Of a DNA stretch of 27,926 bases, positions 7,656 through 15,067 are shown in pieces; position 1 is the stretch's first letter; each line of letters starts with the position of its first letter. The translations under genes were made by a program, and so were the position numbers. The DNA is from Pseudomonadota bacterium. Its GTDB lineage: Bacteria; Pseudomonadota; Alphaproteobacteria; Rhizobiales; Devosiaceae. The DNA lies in NCBI GenBank assembly GCA_023433775.1, contig JAEYTY010000049.1:1-27926 (forward strand), read 5' to 3'. A model generated the notes under the pieces. The model was given only the letters and a program-made list of their open reading frames with translations. It was not told the origin of the DNA and ran no database searches.

Positions 7656-7761
7656 TACGTTGTCATGTTATTTGAGCCGACTCAGGCAGCGATAGCAAAT
7701 TCGAAATCATCGTCCTTAGAATCGCGCTTGCCTCGTGCTGGCAGGGGCATAGAAGAGAGCA

Positions 7762-8430
7762 ATGGAACAAAAGCTGTCAGGCACGCAAAAACGTAACCGA
7801 AGTGGCGAGGCGACGCGGGCGCGTATCGTTGACGCTGCCATTTCGCTGATGGCAGATCGGGGCTTTGCCGGCATTACACTGCAGGCTGTGGCCGCTGAGG
7901 CGGGGGTGCTCTATGGCAATCTCACGCATCATTACTCGACCCGCGACAAGCTGATCGAAGCGCTGCTTGAGGCGCTGCTGGAGCGGTATCGGGCGGAGTT
8001 TGCCGGGCTGGCCGCCGCGATTGCCAAGGGGCAGGACGGATCGCTGCGCAAGATCGTTGACTGGCTGTTGAGAGATGCCACGGAGAAGGAAACGGGCCCG
8101 GTTTTTCTCGAACTCTGGGCTATGACAAACCATATGCCCGAGATCGCCTCGGCTATGGAGGCGCTCTACGACGAGGCTGTAAATGCCTGTATTGCGGCGC
8201 TCGGCGTTTCGCAGGAGGCCGCCGCGGCGAGCGGGTTGCGCAGCGCGCTTTACCTGCTCGGAACTGTACTGGAAGGCAGCTCAGCGATTTTTTCGAGCCG
8301 CAGGAGAGACACGGATATCTATCGTGGATTTCGCGGCGAGGCGTTCAATACCTTGGTCGGCGTTTTGGAAGACCGGCTGAACAAGGCCCGGGCATTGATG
8401 GCTCAGGCGTCCCTGCCCGCGCCTGATTGA
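7762..8430 (+). CDS. TetR/AcrR family transcriptional regulator
   Basis: This is a 222-residue protein with a TetR N-terminal DNA-binding domain (about residues 16-62). TRARIVDAAISLMADRGFAG, ITLQAVAAEAGV and the YGNLTHHYSTRDKLIEALL recognition region are visible. The C-terminal ligand-binding part is helical and not specific enough to name an inducer. It is divergent from the two iron-siderophore-type binding protein genes, with 152 bases between starts, and is the most likely local regulator of them (inference). The ribosome site is a weak purine stretch (AGAAGAGAG) before the ATG. It ends 3 bases from the convergent rlmC stop. Confidence 0.88.
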   Translation: MEQKLSGTQKRNRSGEATRARIVDAAISLMADRGFAGITLQAVAAEAGVLYGNLTHHYSTRDKLIEALLEALLERYRAEFAGLAAAIAKGQDGSLRKIVDWLLRDATEKETGPVFLELWAMTNHMPEIASAMEALYDEAVNACIAALGVSQEAAAASGLRSALYLLGTVLEGSSAIFSSRRRDTDIYRGFRGEAFNTLVGVLEDRLNKARALMAQASLPAPD

Positions 8431-8433
8431 GGG

Positions 8434-9579
8434 TCAGCCGCCACGGGTGAGCAGCACCATGACTTCATAGTGCTCTGTGTGCGGAAACATGTCGAACAGA
8501 CGAATGCGCTGTGGATTATAGGACGGCAGCGTCGCGAGGTCGCGGGCGAGCGTCACGGCGTTACAGCTTGAATAGATGATGGTCTCAGGGCCCGATGCCT
8601 CGAGCGTCTGGCAGAGAGTATCGCCAAGGCCGCGCCGGGGCGGATTGACGATGATCGCGTCGGGGGACTGGCTTGCCTGGATAGAAGTGGCGTCGCCCAC
8701 CGAAAATGTCACGTCCGAAAGTCCGGCTTCGACGGCGCTGAGCCGGGCGGATTCCACGGCGGGGGCGCTGACCTCGACGCCATGGACTTTGCGACCGGGG
8801 GCAGCCACATGGAGGGCGAAGCCACCGACGCCGCAATAAAGATCCCAGACCGAGCGGGCATCAACTTCATCGACCCACTTCCGGGCCTGCCGATAGAGGC
8901 CGATGGCAATATCGGTATTGGTCTGGAAGAAGCTGGCGGGCTGGAGGTGGAGGACGAGATTCTCCAACCGCATGGCGAGTGTCGCCTCGCCGCTGAGCGG
9001 GATTTCTTCGCTGCCCTCGAGCACGGCCTTGTGCTCGGGCAGAAGATTTGCGGTGACGACCCCGAGCCTGGGGAGATCGGCGAGAAGGCCGGCCAGGAAT
9101 TTGCGCATACGACCAAGAGGCTCGGTCGAGCGCAGGACGAAGCGCAACATCAGTTCGCCATCGGGAGATTCAGTCAGCAATACGTGTTTGAGTTCGCCGC
9201 GCCGCGTCGGAACATCATAGGGGGTAATGCGGGCCCGGGAGATGAAAGCGGCAATCGGCGCAAAGGCAGCGCGGAGGCCCGGCGAAAGAATGCCACAGAG
9301 GGCAAGGTCGACGCCCTGCCCTGCTTCATCGAGAATGCCCAGGGTCGGATTGTCCGCAGAGCCGCCGACGACCATTTTGGCCTTGTTGCGGAAATTGTCG
9401 GGCCGGCTGACCATCGGCGGCAGCCATTCCGCATCGGTCCAACCGGCGAGCAGGCTGCGGGCGTGGTCGAGTTTGCGCGTGATCTGGGCATCGTAGGGCA
9501 CACCCATCAATGTGCAGGAGCGGCATACGCCGCTGTCAAAATAGCCGCACTGCATGGCGGCATTTGCCCCTGCGTCCAC
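8434..9579 (-). CDS. rlmC: 23S rRNA (uracil-C5)-methyltransferase, RlmC/RumB type
   Basis: RlmC uses SAM to methylate C5 of a uridine in 23S rRNA (U747 in E. coli). The N-terminus has the [4Fe-4S] cysteine pattern MQC-x7-C-x2-C, with a fourth cysteine in DLALCGIL. That arrangement, with no N-terminal TRAM domain, is the RlmC layout rather than RlmD or TrmA. The methyltransferase core shows LYCGVGGFALHVA (SAM loop), IIVNPPRRGLG, the nucleophile Cys in YSSCNAVTLARDL and the general-base region DMFPHTEHYEVMVLL. The chosen start is GTG 9579, which has GAGGA 7 bases upstream. A TTG at 9597 and an ATG at 9555 (immediately before QCGYF) are alternatives. It lies 54 bases after alaC on the same strand. 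Confidence 0.88.
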   Translation of the reverse strand: MDAGANAAMQCGYFDSGVCRSCTLMGVPYDAQITRKLDHARSLLAGWTDAEWLPPMVSRPDNFRNKAKMVVGGSADNPTLGILDEAGQGVDLALCGILSPGLRAAFAPIAAFISRARITPYDVPTRRGELKHVLLTESPDGELMLRFVLRSTEPLGRMRKFLAGLLADLPRLGVVTANLLPEHKAVLEGSEEIPLSGEATLAMRLENLVLHLQPASFFQTNTDIAIGLYRQARKWVDEVDARSVWDLYCGVGGFALHVAAPGRKVHGVEVSAPAVESARLSAVEAGLSDVTFSVGDATSIQASQSPDAIIVNPPRRGLGDTLCQTLEASGPETIIYSSCNAVTLARDLATLPSYNPQRIRLFDMFPHTEHYEVMVLLTRGG

Positions 9580-9633
9580 GCCGCTATCCTCTGGCAAGAC
9601 AGGAGGCGGCAGCGCCGCCCCCTTGGATCGGAA

Positions 9634-10857
9634 TTACTTGGTCGCGGTGGTCAACGGAACAACATTGCCCTGGGTCGCCTTGCCACCAAGGAACTTCTTG
9701 ATATTGCGGGCGGCCTGACGGATGCGGTGCTCGTTTTCGACGAAGGCGAGGCGAATGTACTGATCGCCATATTCGCCAAAGCCAACGCCCGGAGCAACGC
9801 CAACGCCGGTTTCCTGAATCAGCAACTTGGCAAATTCAAGCGAACCGAGATGGGCATATTGGGCCGGGATCGGCGCCCAGGCGAACATGGTGGCCTTGGG
9901 CACGGGAATTTCCCAGCCTGAGCGACCAAAGCTTTCCACCAGAACGTCGCGGCGATGCTTGTAGATGCGGCGCACTTCCTCGATCACATCATCCGAGCCA
10001 TTGAGAGCGGCGGTGGCAGCGACCTGAACCGGGGTAAAGGCGCCGTAGTCGAGATAGGATTTTACCCGGGCCAGAGCGGCGATGAGGCGCTCATTGCCGA
10101 CCGCGAAGCCAACGCGCCAGCCGGGCATGGAATAGGTCTTGGACATCGAGGTGAACTCGACCGAAATGTCGATGGCGCCGGGCACCTGCAGCACGGACGG
10201 CGGGGGCGCATCCTCGTCGAAATAGATCTCGGAATAGGCGAGATCGGACAGGATGAAGATGTCGTTGGCCTTACAATACTTGACGACCTCGGTGTAAAAA
10301 TCGAGGTCAGCCGTGTAGGCGGTCGGGTTGGCCGGATAGTTCAGAACCAGCGCGATGGGCTTGGGGATCGAGTGCCGCACGGCGCGGTCCAGCGAGCGCA
10401 TGAAATCCTCATTCGGATCGGCCGGCATGGAGCGGACGACGCCGCCCGACATGATGAAGCCGAAGGAATGGATTGGATAGGTCGGGTTCGGCACCAGCAC
10501 CACATCGCCCGGGGCGGTAATGGCCGAGGCCATATTGGCAAAGCCTTCCTTGGAGCCAAGGGTGGCCACGACCTGTGTATCGGGATTGAGCTTTACGCCA
10601 AAGCGGCGGCCATAATAGCTGGCCTGGGCCTTGCGCAGGCCCGGAATGCCGCGCGAGGTCGAATAGCGGTGGGTGCGACCGTCCTTGACGGTCTCCTGCA
10701 ACTTTTCGACGATGTGCTGCGGCGTCGGCATGTCGGGATTGCCCATGCCGAGATCGATGATGTCGACGCCTTCGGCGCGGGCCTTGGCCTTGATGGGGTC
10801 AATGTGGGCGAACACATAGGGGGGAAGGCGGCGGATGCGATGGAAATCTTCGCTCAT
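9634..10857 (-). CDS. alaC: Class I/II PLP aminotransferase, AlaC-like (glutamate-pyruvate)
   Basis: This is a 407-residue fold-type I aminotransferase. It follows E. coli AlaC closely: FHRIRRLPPYVFAHI at the N-terminus, DIIDLGMGNPD, HRYSTSRGIPGLRKA, GSKEGFANM, NYPANPTA (Asn177), SDLAYSEI (Asp205) and the PLP lysine in SMSKTYSMPGWRVGF (Lys240). PGVGFGEYGDQYIRLAFVEN supplies the carboxylate-binding Arg. AlaC makes alanine from pyruvate; related proteins are sometimes annotated as LL-diaminopimelate aminotransferases, and specificity cannot be proven here. The ATG at 10857 has GAGGA 4-5 bases upstream. In related genomes this gene usually lies just before hom; here rlmC, a TetR gene and two binding-protein genes intervene. 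Confidence 0.87.
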   Translation of the reverse strand: MSEDFHRIRRLPPYVFAHIDPIKAKARAEGVDIIDLGMGNPDMPTPQHIVEKLQETVKDGRTHRYSTSRGIPGLRKAQASYYGRRFGVKLNPDTQVVATLGSKEGFANMASAITAPGDVVLVPNPTYPIHSFGFIMSGGVVRSMPADPNEDFMRSLDRAVRHSIPKPIALVLNYPANPTAYTADLDFYTEVVKYCKANDIFILSDLAYSEIYFDEDAPPPSVLQVPGAIDISVEFTSMSKTYSMPGWRVGFAVGNERLIAALARVKSYLDYGAFTPVQVAATAALNGSDDVIEEVRRIYKHRRDVLVESFGRSGWEIPVPKATMFAWAPIPAQYAHLGSLEFAKLLIQETGVGVAPGVGFGEYGDQYIRLAFVENEHRIRQAARNIKKFLGGKATQGNVVPLTTATK

Positions 10858-10992
10858 AATATCCTCGGTGGCCCTTTGGGCCGTGCTGACCGCGACGCGC
10901 TCTCTGTCGCCAAGCCTCGATAGTTGAAGCTGATTATCGCGGAATTATGGTATTAAACGGGTTAAACGCCAGAAGGCGCTGAGATTTATTCG

Positions 10993-11029
10993 GCTCTTCC
11001 CGGCCGACTCGCGGCCATGCGGGAAGAGC
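10993..11029. other. Long imperfect hairpin
   Basis: GCTCTTCCCG (10993-11002) is repeated inverted and perfect as CGGGAAGAGC (11020-11029). Inside it GGCCG and CGGCC extend the stem after a 4-base bulge, leaving a 5-base loop. Neither strand has a clear T-tract afterwards, so it is not a canonical intrinsic terminator. It begins at the stop codon of the candidate small ORF on the minus strand and may be the 3' structure of that transcript or a palindromic intergenic repeat. Confidence 0.6.
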
Positions 11030-11121
11030 TATCGGGCGTTCGCCGCCGCACGCGCGCGGGCCGCCACGGGATTGCCGGCGAGCCATGCTCCAAAGCCTGC
11101 AATTGTGAACGGGGAACGCAT
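11029..11121 (-). CDS. Candidate 30-residue small protein
   Basis: An ATG at 11121, preceded 8 bases upstream by AGGG, opens a 30-codon frame ending in TAG at 11029. The peptide starts MRSPFTIAGFGAWLAGNPVA and continues with an Ala/Arg-rich tail, so it is small, basic and moderately hydrophobic at its N-terminus. An in-frame stop lies 13 codons upstream, so it cannot be part of a longer gene. A promoter-like sequence lies about 50 bases upstream and a strong hairpin immediately downstream, which is the layout of a short independent transcript. No family is recognised. It could equally be a non-coding RNA with a chance ORF. Confidence 0.3.
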   Translation of the reverse strand: MRSPFTIAGFGAWLAGNPVAARARAAANAR

Positions 11122-11176
11122 GTCTCTTGCCCTGCAGAATTGACTTCTGATACCACTTCAGCGCGTGGCCTCCGAA

Positions 11177-11205
11177 CTCATATGATCTCCGGATGACCTT
11201 GTAAA
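11177..11205 (-). promoter_or_regulatory. Sigma70-like promoter for a short minus-strand transcript
   Basis: On the minus strand TTTACA (11205-11200) and TATGAG (11182-11177) are separated by 17 bases, a reasonable match to sigma70 -35 and -10 elements. Transcription would start near 11170 and run into the candidate 30-codon ORF and the hairpin at 10993-11029, giving an RNA of roughly 180 bases. This is a pattern match only. Confidence 0.35.
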
Positions 11206-11271
11206 TGCCGCCCAGCCTTTGCATGTATCGCGACAACTGCCGGCAGGCAAAAGTAGTTATCGGGTAAATGT

Positions 11272-12561
11272 ATGAGCAAGCGCGTCGCAATCGCTACAAT
11301 TGGCACGTCCGGCGATGTCCGCCCCTACCTCGCGCTGGCAAAGGCGCTGAAGGCTGAAGGGCATGACGTCGTACTGGGCACCAATTCCGATTTCGAACAT
11401 CTGGTGACGTCGCACGGCATAGAATTTCACAATCTGGGCACGAAAATCCAGGAATGGCTGCAGGAATCGCGTTTCGACAACGCCATCAGCCAGATGAAAC
11501 TGCATCATTTTCCGCAGATTTTGCGATCGGGCCAGGCGCTGGTGGAAAAGGCGGCGCGCAATGCCTGGGTCATGGCCCAGGGCGCGGATGCCATGGTGGT
11601 CAATATCAATACCAGTTTCGGTATCGACATTGCCGAGGCGCTGAATATTCCGGTCGTGATGACCGCCATGCAGCCGCTGAACCCGACGCGGGAATTTCCG
11701 GTCAGCGCCTATGAAGTCCCCGACCTGGGACCGACCTTCAACAAGCTCAGCTATATCGCCATGAATATCCAGCAGGGCTATTTTGACCTGCCGCGGGACC
11801 GCGTGCGCAAGGAATTGATGGGGCTGGGCCCACGCAAGCGCGGTGGCCTGTTCCGGGACAGTCTCGGCAATAATCTGCCGACGCTCTATAATTTTTCAGC
11901 CATCGTCTCGCCGCGTCCGCGCGACTGGCCGCAAACGGCCGTGGTCACGGGCTTCTGGATGCTTGAGGACAATAGCGGCTGGGCGCCCTCCCCCGAATTG
12001 CAGAAGTTTCTGAGCGAAGGGCCGCCGCCGGTCTATATCGGCTTCGGCTCGATGCCGTTCGGGGCGGAGCGCAATGGGCAATTGCTGAGCTCGGCGCTGA
12101 AATTGTGGGGTGGGCGGGCCATCATTTCGCGTGGCTGGGGCGGGATCGACATGGACCAGATGCCCGACACGGTCTTTGCGGTCAGCGAAGCGCCGCATGA
12201 CAAGCTGTTCCCGCTGGTTTCGGCTGTGGTGCACCATGGGGGCGCCGGAACAACGGCGGCTGGCCTCTATGCCGGCAAGCCGACCTTCGTACTGCCCCAG
12301 GCCTATGACCAGCGCTATTGGGGCCGCCGCGTGCGCGCTTTGGGCTGTGGCCCTGCCCCTGTGCGTCTGCGCACGCTGACTCCGGAAATCCTCGCCAATG
12401 CATTGCGCGAGTTGACCACCGACAAGACCATGGCGGCGAATGCCCAGATGATCGGCAAGGCCCTTTCGGAAGAAGACGGGCTTCTTACCGCTGTCCAGTT
12501 CATCAAGGCGACGATCGACGGCGCCAAGGCGGGCTCGCGCCGATTTTCGGCGACCAATTGA
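11272..12561 (+). CDS. GT1 (UGT/sterol glucosyltransferase-like) glycosyltransferase
   Basis: This is a 429-residue GT-B fold glycosyltransferase. The N-terminal acceptor domain opens with RVAIATIGTSGDVRPYLALA, the usual start of sterol and glycopeptide glycosyltransferases of this family. The C-terminal nucleotide-sugar domain has VYIGFGSMPFG and the signature HHGGAGTTAAGLYAGKPTFV, followed by LPQAYDQRYWGRRV, where the final acidic/Gln pair contacts the sugar donor. No membrane segment is obvious, and such enzymes act on lipid-like acceptors at the membrane face. It precedes the SDR-FAD fusion gene by 51 bases on the same strand, suggesting a two-gene operon for a glycolipid or glycosylated isoprenoid (inference). 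The ribosome site before the ATG is weak. Donor and acceptor are unknown. Confidence 0.85.
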   Translation: MSKRVAIATIGTSGDVRPYLALAKALKAEGHDVVLGTNSDFEHLVTSHGIEFHNLGTKIQEWLQESRFDNAISQMKLHHFPQILRSGQALVEKAARNAWVMAQGADAMVVNINTSFGIDIAEALNIPVVMTAMQPLNPTREFPVSAYEVPDLGPTFNKLSYIAMNIQQGYFDLPRDRVRKELMGLGPRKRGGLFRDSLGNNLPTLYNFSAIVSPRPRDWPQTAVVTGFWMLEDNSGWAPSPELQKFLSEGPPPVYIGFGSMPFGAERNGQLLSSALKLWGGRAIISRGWGGIDMDQMPDTVFAVSEAPHDKLFPLVSAVVHHGGAGTTAAGLYAGKPTFVLPQAYDQRYWGRRVRALGCGPAPVRLRTLTPEILANALRELTTDKTMAANAQMIGKALSEEDGLLTAVQFIKATIDGAKAGSRRFSATN

Positions 12562-12612
12562 TTTCTGTTTCACCGGGCTCCAGGCCCCAGCAATTCCAGG
12601 AAAATTAGCGCG

Positions 12613-14616
12613 GTGAATATCTGTTTGATCGGCGCGGGAGGCGGAATCGGGCGGCAATTGCTCTCGACTTTCGCCCAACATCACGCGGTCAGCGCCGTCT
12701 ATCGCACCCTGCCCCGCCGGCCAGCGGCGTCACATGAGGCGGTGCAATTCAGCGACGAGGCGGGCCTTGCCGAGGCCGTCGGACGCGCTGAGGTCGTGAT
12801 TCACGCCGCCCTCGACACGCGGCAGCGCGGGCAGAAGTTTATCGACGCCAATCGGGCGGTGACGCAGAAGCTGCTGGCTCTGGCGGCGCAGGGCGAGTGT
12901 CGTCTCTTTGTCTATTTCAGCTCGCAGGTGGTCTATGCCGCGCTCGACGCGCGCCTGCATCCGGTTCAGGGCGAGAACGCTGTGCTGGCGGACCGGAAGG
13001 GTCTCGACCACTACACGAACCTGAAGCTGGCGGAAGAAATCGACGTCCGCAATTTCTGCCGTGAGCACGGGATGAATTTCCTGATCGTGCGCCCGACTGT
13101 GGTGATGGGCCCGCATATGCAATGGTCGAGCGGCATCGTTGACGCGATGAAGGTCGCGCCGTTCGGCATTCGGAACCGGACGATCAATCTCATCCATGTA
13201 GAAGACCTCAGCGCGCAATTGCTGGCGCTGGTCGAACGGTGCGTGGTCAACGAGGTGGTCAATCTCGGGGATTTCGACGTTTCATCGGACGACTATTTCC
13301 GCCATGCCGCGGTCATTGCCAAACGGCCCATGTTCCTCGCGCCGAACTGGCTTCTGGGTCTGGCCCGAAAGGCGATACCCTCTACCCTGTGGTTTTTGGC
13401 CGATGATGTGCGGGTCACCTCGGACAAGGTGAAGGCGCTGAGTGGCGTCGAAACCCAGCGGAAACTGGGCGATTTTTTCGATAGCCCGACCCGCAGGGTG
13501 AATGTGCGGGATGTGGAAGCCATCCGCGAGGCCTTGGGGAGCGGCAGGCCCTATCGGACCTATGGGCAGGGCTATTTTCTCTGGTTCAACGACCGGCTTC
13601 CGGTCGACCAGCTCATCATGCGCGATTATGCCGGGGTGGTTGGGCTTGAGGGCGAAAGGCTGACTGTTCGGTCCGGCACCACACTGCGGGCGATACTCGA
13701 ATACCTGGCGCCGCGTGGCCTGTCGCTGGCGACGCTGCCGGAATTTGTCGACATTTCCGCCGGCGCCTGCTTCTTCACCGAGGTGCATGGCAGCAGCGCC
13801 AATTATATTTCGCTTTATGACCTCATCACCGCGATACGCTATGTGCGGCCTGACGGAGAAGAGGTCTATTCGCGGCACAGCGACGCCCAATGGGAGCAGC
13901 TAAGGGCCGACGACCGGATCGTGGTGACGGAAGTCGAATTCCAGTGCACGCCAACCGAGCAACTGGCCAATGTCATCGAATGGCACCCCGATTCCATGCT
14001 GGAGGCCTATCTCGATGGCCGGTATCTGACCAATCTCAGCACCACGCTGCACTGGTTTCCGCGCAGTGGCGAGATGATGGTCTACAACATCAATCCCACC
14101 GGGGAAGTGCAGCGACGCGACCGCGGGCCGTTTGCGCCGATGCGTGGTTCGCCGGCGGCGGTGCAGAAATTGCTGCTCCTGCTGCGCTTGCGCGGCCGTC
14201 ACCGGATCGTCGGGCCGGCGCAGCAGGTGCTGGCGCCTTGGACGAGTATTCCGGCCAAGCGCGTGCTGGGCAGCCTGCTGATGAGCGCGCGACTGCGGTT
14301 GCGTAATATGGAAATCTGCATTCCCGACCATCGGGCCAGCGAATTCATGAAGCAGCTGCGGTTAAAGATGAGCGGGCTCGAACTCTTTCCGGGGCAAGGG
14401 GTCGGGATTCGCTTTACCCGCCGCCCTTCGACGAATGAGGGCTTTGTCTGGATCGAGCTGACATCGCGCAATATGGAGCAGATGCATTCGCTGATCGACA
14501 TGGCGCGAACTGTTTGCGGCGACGCATTCTGGCTGCATCGCGGAAAATATGTGCCGGCCGGAATTGAAGTCGAACACCTGTTCATTCGCCGCAGCAAGGG
14601 CGTGGATGCACTCTAG
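12613..14616 (+). CDS. Fusion of extended SDR (NAD-dependent epimerase/dehydratase) and VAO-type FAD oxidoreductase
   Basis: This is a 667-residue two-domain protein. Residues 1 to about 290 are an extended short-chain dehydrogenase: nucleotide motif GAGGGIG (8-14), FSS with Ser103, and the catalytic YTNLK (Tyr134, Lys138). Residues about 297-447 are an FAD-binding PCMH-type domain with YGQGY (317-321), VRSGTTLRAILEYLAPRGL and SAGACFFTEVHGSS (382-395). The rest is a substrate-binding cap ending in FWLHRGKYVPAG, comparable to the C-terminal active-site region of aldonolactone/DprE1-type oxidases. The frame is uninterrupted through the junction, so this is one polypeptide. The start is a GTG at 12613, with AGGA 11 bases upstream. 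The pairing recalls DprE1 (FAD oxidase) with DprE2 (SDR), which together epimerise a lipid-linked sugar. A similar oxidation-reduction role here is inference. Confidence 0.82.
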   Translation: MNICLIGAGGGIGRQLLSTFAQHHAVSAVYRTLPRRPAASHEAVQFSDEAGLAEAVGRAEVVIHAALDTRQRGQKFIDANRAVTQKLLALAAQGECRLFVYFSSQVVYAALDARLHPVQGENAVLADRKGLDHYTNLKLAEEIDVRNFCREHGMNFLIVRPTVVMGPHMQWSSGIVDAMKVAPFGIRNRTINLIHVEDLSAQLLALVERCVVNEVVNLGDFDVSSDDYFRHAAVIAKRPMFLAPNWLLGLARKAIPSTLWFLADDVRVTSDKVKALSGVETQRKLGDFFDSPTRRVNVRDVEAIREALGSGRPYRTYGQGYFLWFNDRLPVDQLIMRDYAGVVGLEGERLTVRSGTTLRAILEYLAPRGLSLATLPEFVDISAGACFFTEVHGSSANYISLYDLITAIRYVRPDGEEVYSRHSDAQWEQLRADDRIVVTEVEFQCTPTEQLANVIEWHPDSMLEAYLDGRYLTNLSTTLHWFPRSGEMMVYNINPTGEVQRRDRGPFAPMRGSPAAVQKLLLLLRLRGRHRIVGPAQQVLAPWTSIPAKRVLGSLLMSARLRLRNMEICIPDHRASEFMKQLRLKMSGLELFPGQGVGIRFTRRPSTNEGFVWIELTSRNMEQMHSLIDMARTVCGDAFWLHRGKYVPAGIEVEHLFIRRSKGVDAL

Positions 14617-14635
14617 GCGAAGCGTTCGTGACGGA

Positions 14636-14875
14636 TCAGCAATGCGGCGCTGCAATTAGCGATATATCAAGCGCGCGCTGGGGCGTGGCATCGGCTTTGG
14701 TCATCGATGCAACGCCAGCCTGCTGCACTATCTGATTTTTGGTGAGCGAGGCGGCTTCCTGCGCCGATTGGGTATCCACGACGCGAGATCCCTGGTCGAC
14801 ACGTTGGTTTGCCGGAGGTTCAAGGCGGTTTATTGCCGTATATATCGGCATCATTTTGGCACTCGACACGTCCAT
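14636..14875 (-). CDS. Small protein resembling putative motility proteins (YjfB-like)
   Basis: This is a 79-residue protein beginning MDVSSAKMMPIYTAINRLEP, with a polar middle and a C-terminal helix QIVQQAGVASMTKADATPQR followed by ALDIS. The MDVSS start and the QQAG-x-K-x-A-x-ALDI pattern recall small YjfB-type putative motility proteins. The match is from memory and weak. Coding is well supported by GGAGGA 7 bases before the ATG at 14875, one of the best ribosome sites in the window. No flagellar genes are nearby. It is convergent with the SDR-FAD fusion gene, with a 19-base gap. Confidence 0.62.
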   Translation of the reverse strand: MDVSSAKMMPIYTAINRLEPPANQRVDQGSRVVDTQSAQEAASLTKNQIVQQAGVASMTKADATPQRALDISLIAAPHC

Positions 14876-15019
14876 CGGTCAGTCCTCCGGATCAAGTGGA
14901 CCTTGACGCATGGTCTTAGCCGATCCGGCTTGCCAATTTTCTCGCGCAGACCATGGCATTTTATTCAAGTTGCCTGGACCTGGGGGCTTAGGCGCAACAG
15001 GTCCAATCGGTGAGAAACA

Positions 15020-15047
15020 AAAATGGCGGCCCGAAGGCCGCCATTTT
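15020..15047 (-). terminator. Intrinsic terminator of lon
   Basis: On the minus strand, 20 bases after the lon stop, a perfect 12-bp stem AAAATGGCGGCC with a TTCG tetraloop is followed by a TTTTTGTTT tract. A UUCG loop closed by C-G, a GC-rich stem and a U-run make this a textbook Rho-independent terminator. The flanking A- and T-runs could let it work in both directions. Confidence 0.92.
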
Positions 15048-15067
15048 CAATCTGGATTACGGACTGA

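Larger units (their letters stand above)
10858..11271. other. 414-base intergenic region between alaC and the glycosyltransferase gene
   Basis: No conserved protein is recognisable here on either strand. It contains a 10-bp-stem hairpin (10993-11029), a possible 30-codon ORF (11029-11121) and a sigma70-like promoter on the minus strand (11177-11205). A perfect 10-base palindrome CTGCCGGCAG (11237-11246) lies 26 bases before the glycosyltransferase start. A longer minus-strand open frame covering most of the region has an Arg/Cys/Pro-rich tail and resembles nothing known to me. Confidence 0.6.

Noticed and set aside
7690..7730. TTCGAA-centred palindrome in the TetR-binding protein gap as an iron regulator box
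   Set aside because: Only six bases are symmetric and it does not fit the Irr or RirA boxes I know; too short to claim.
10993..11029. Hairpin as an intrinsic terminator of alaC or the glycosyltransferase region
   Set aside because: There is no T-run on either strand, and it is upstream of both genes, not downstream.
10934..11290. 118-codon minus-strand frame in the alaC-glycosyltransferase gap
   Set aside because: It starts inside the glycosyltransferase gene, lacks a ribosome site, runs through the hairpin and has an Arg/Cys/Pro-rich tail; the shorter 30-codon ORF in another frame is better supported.
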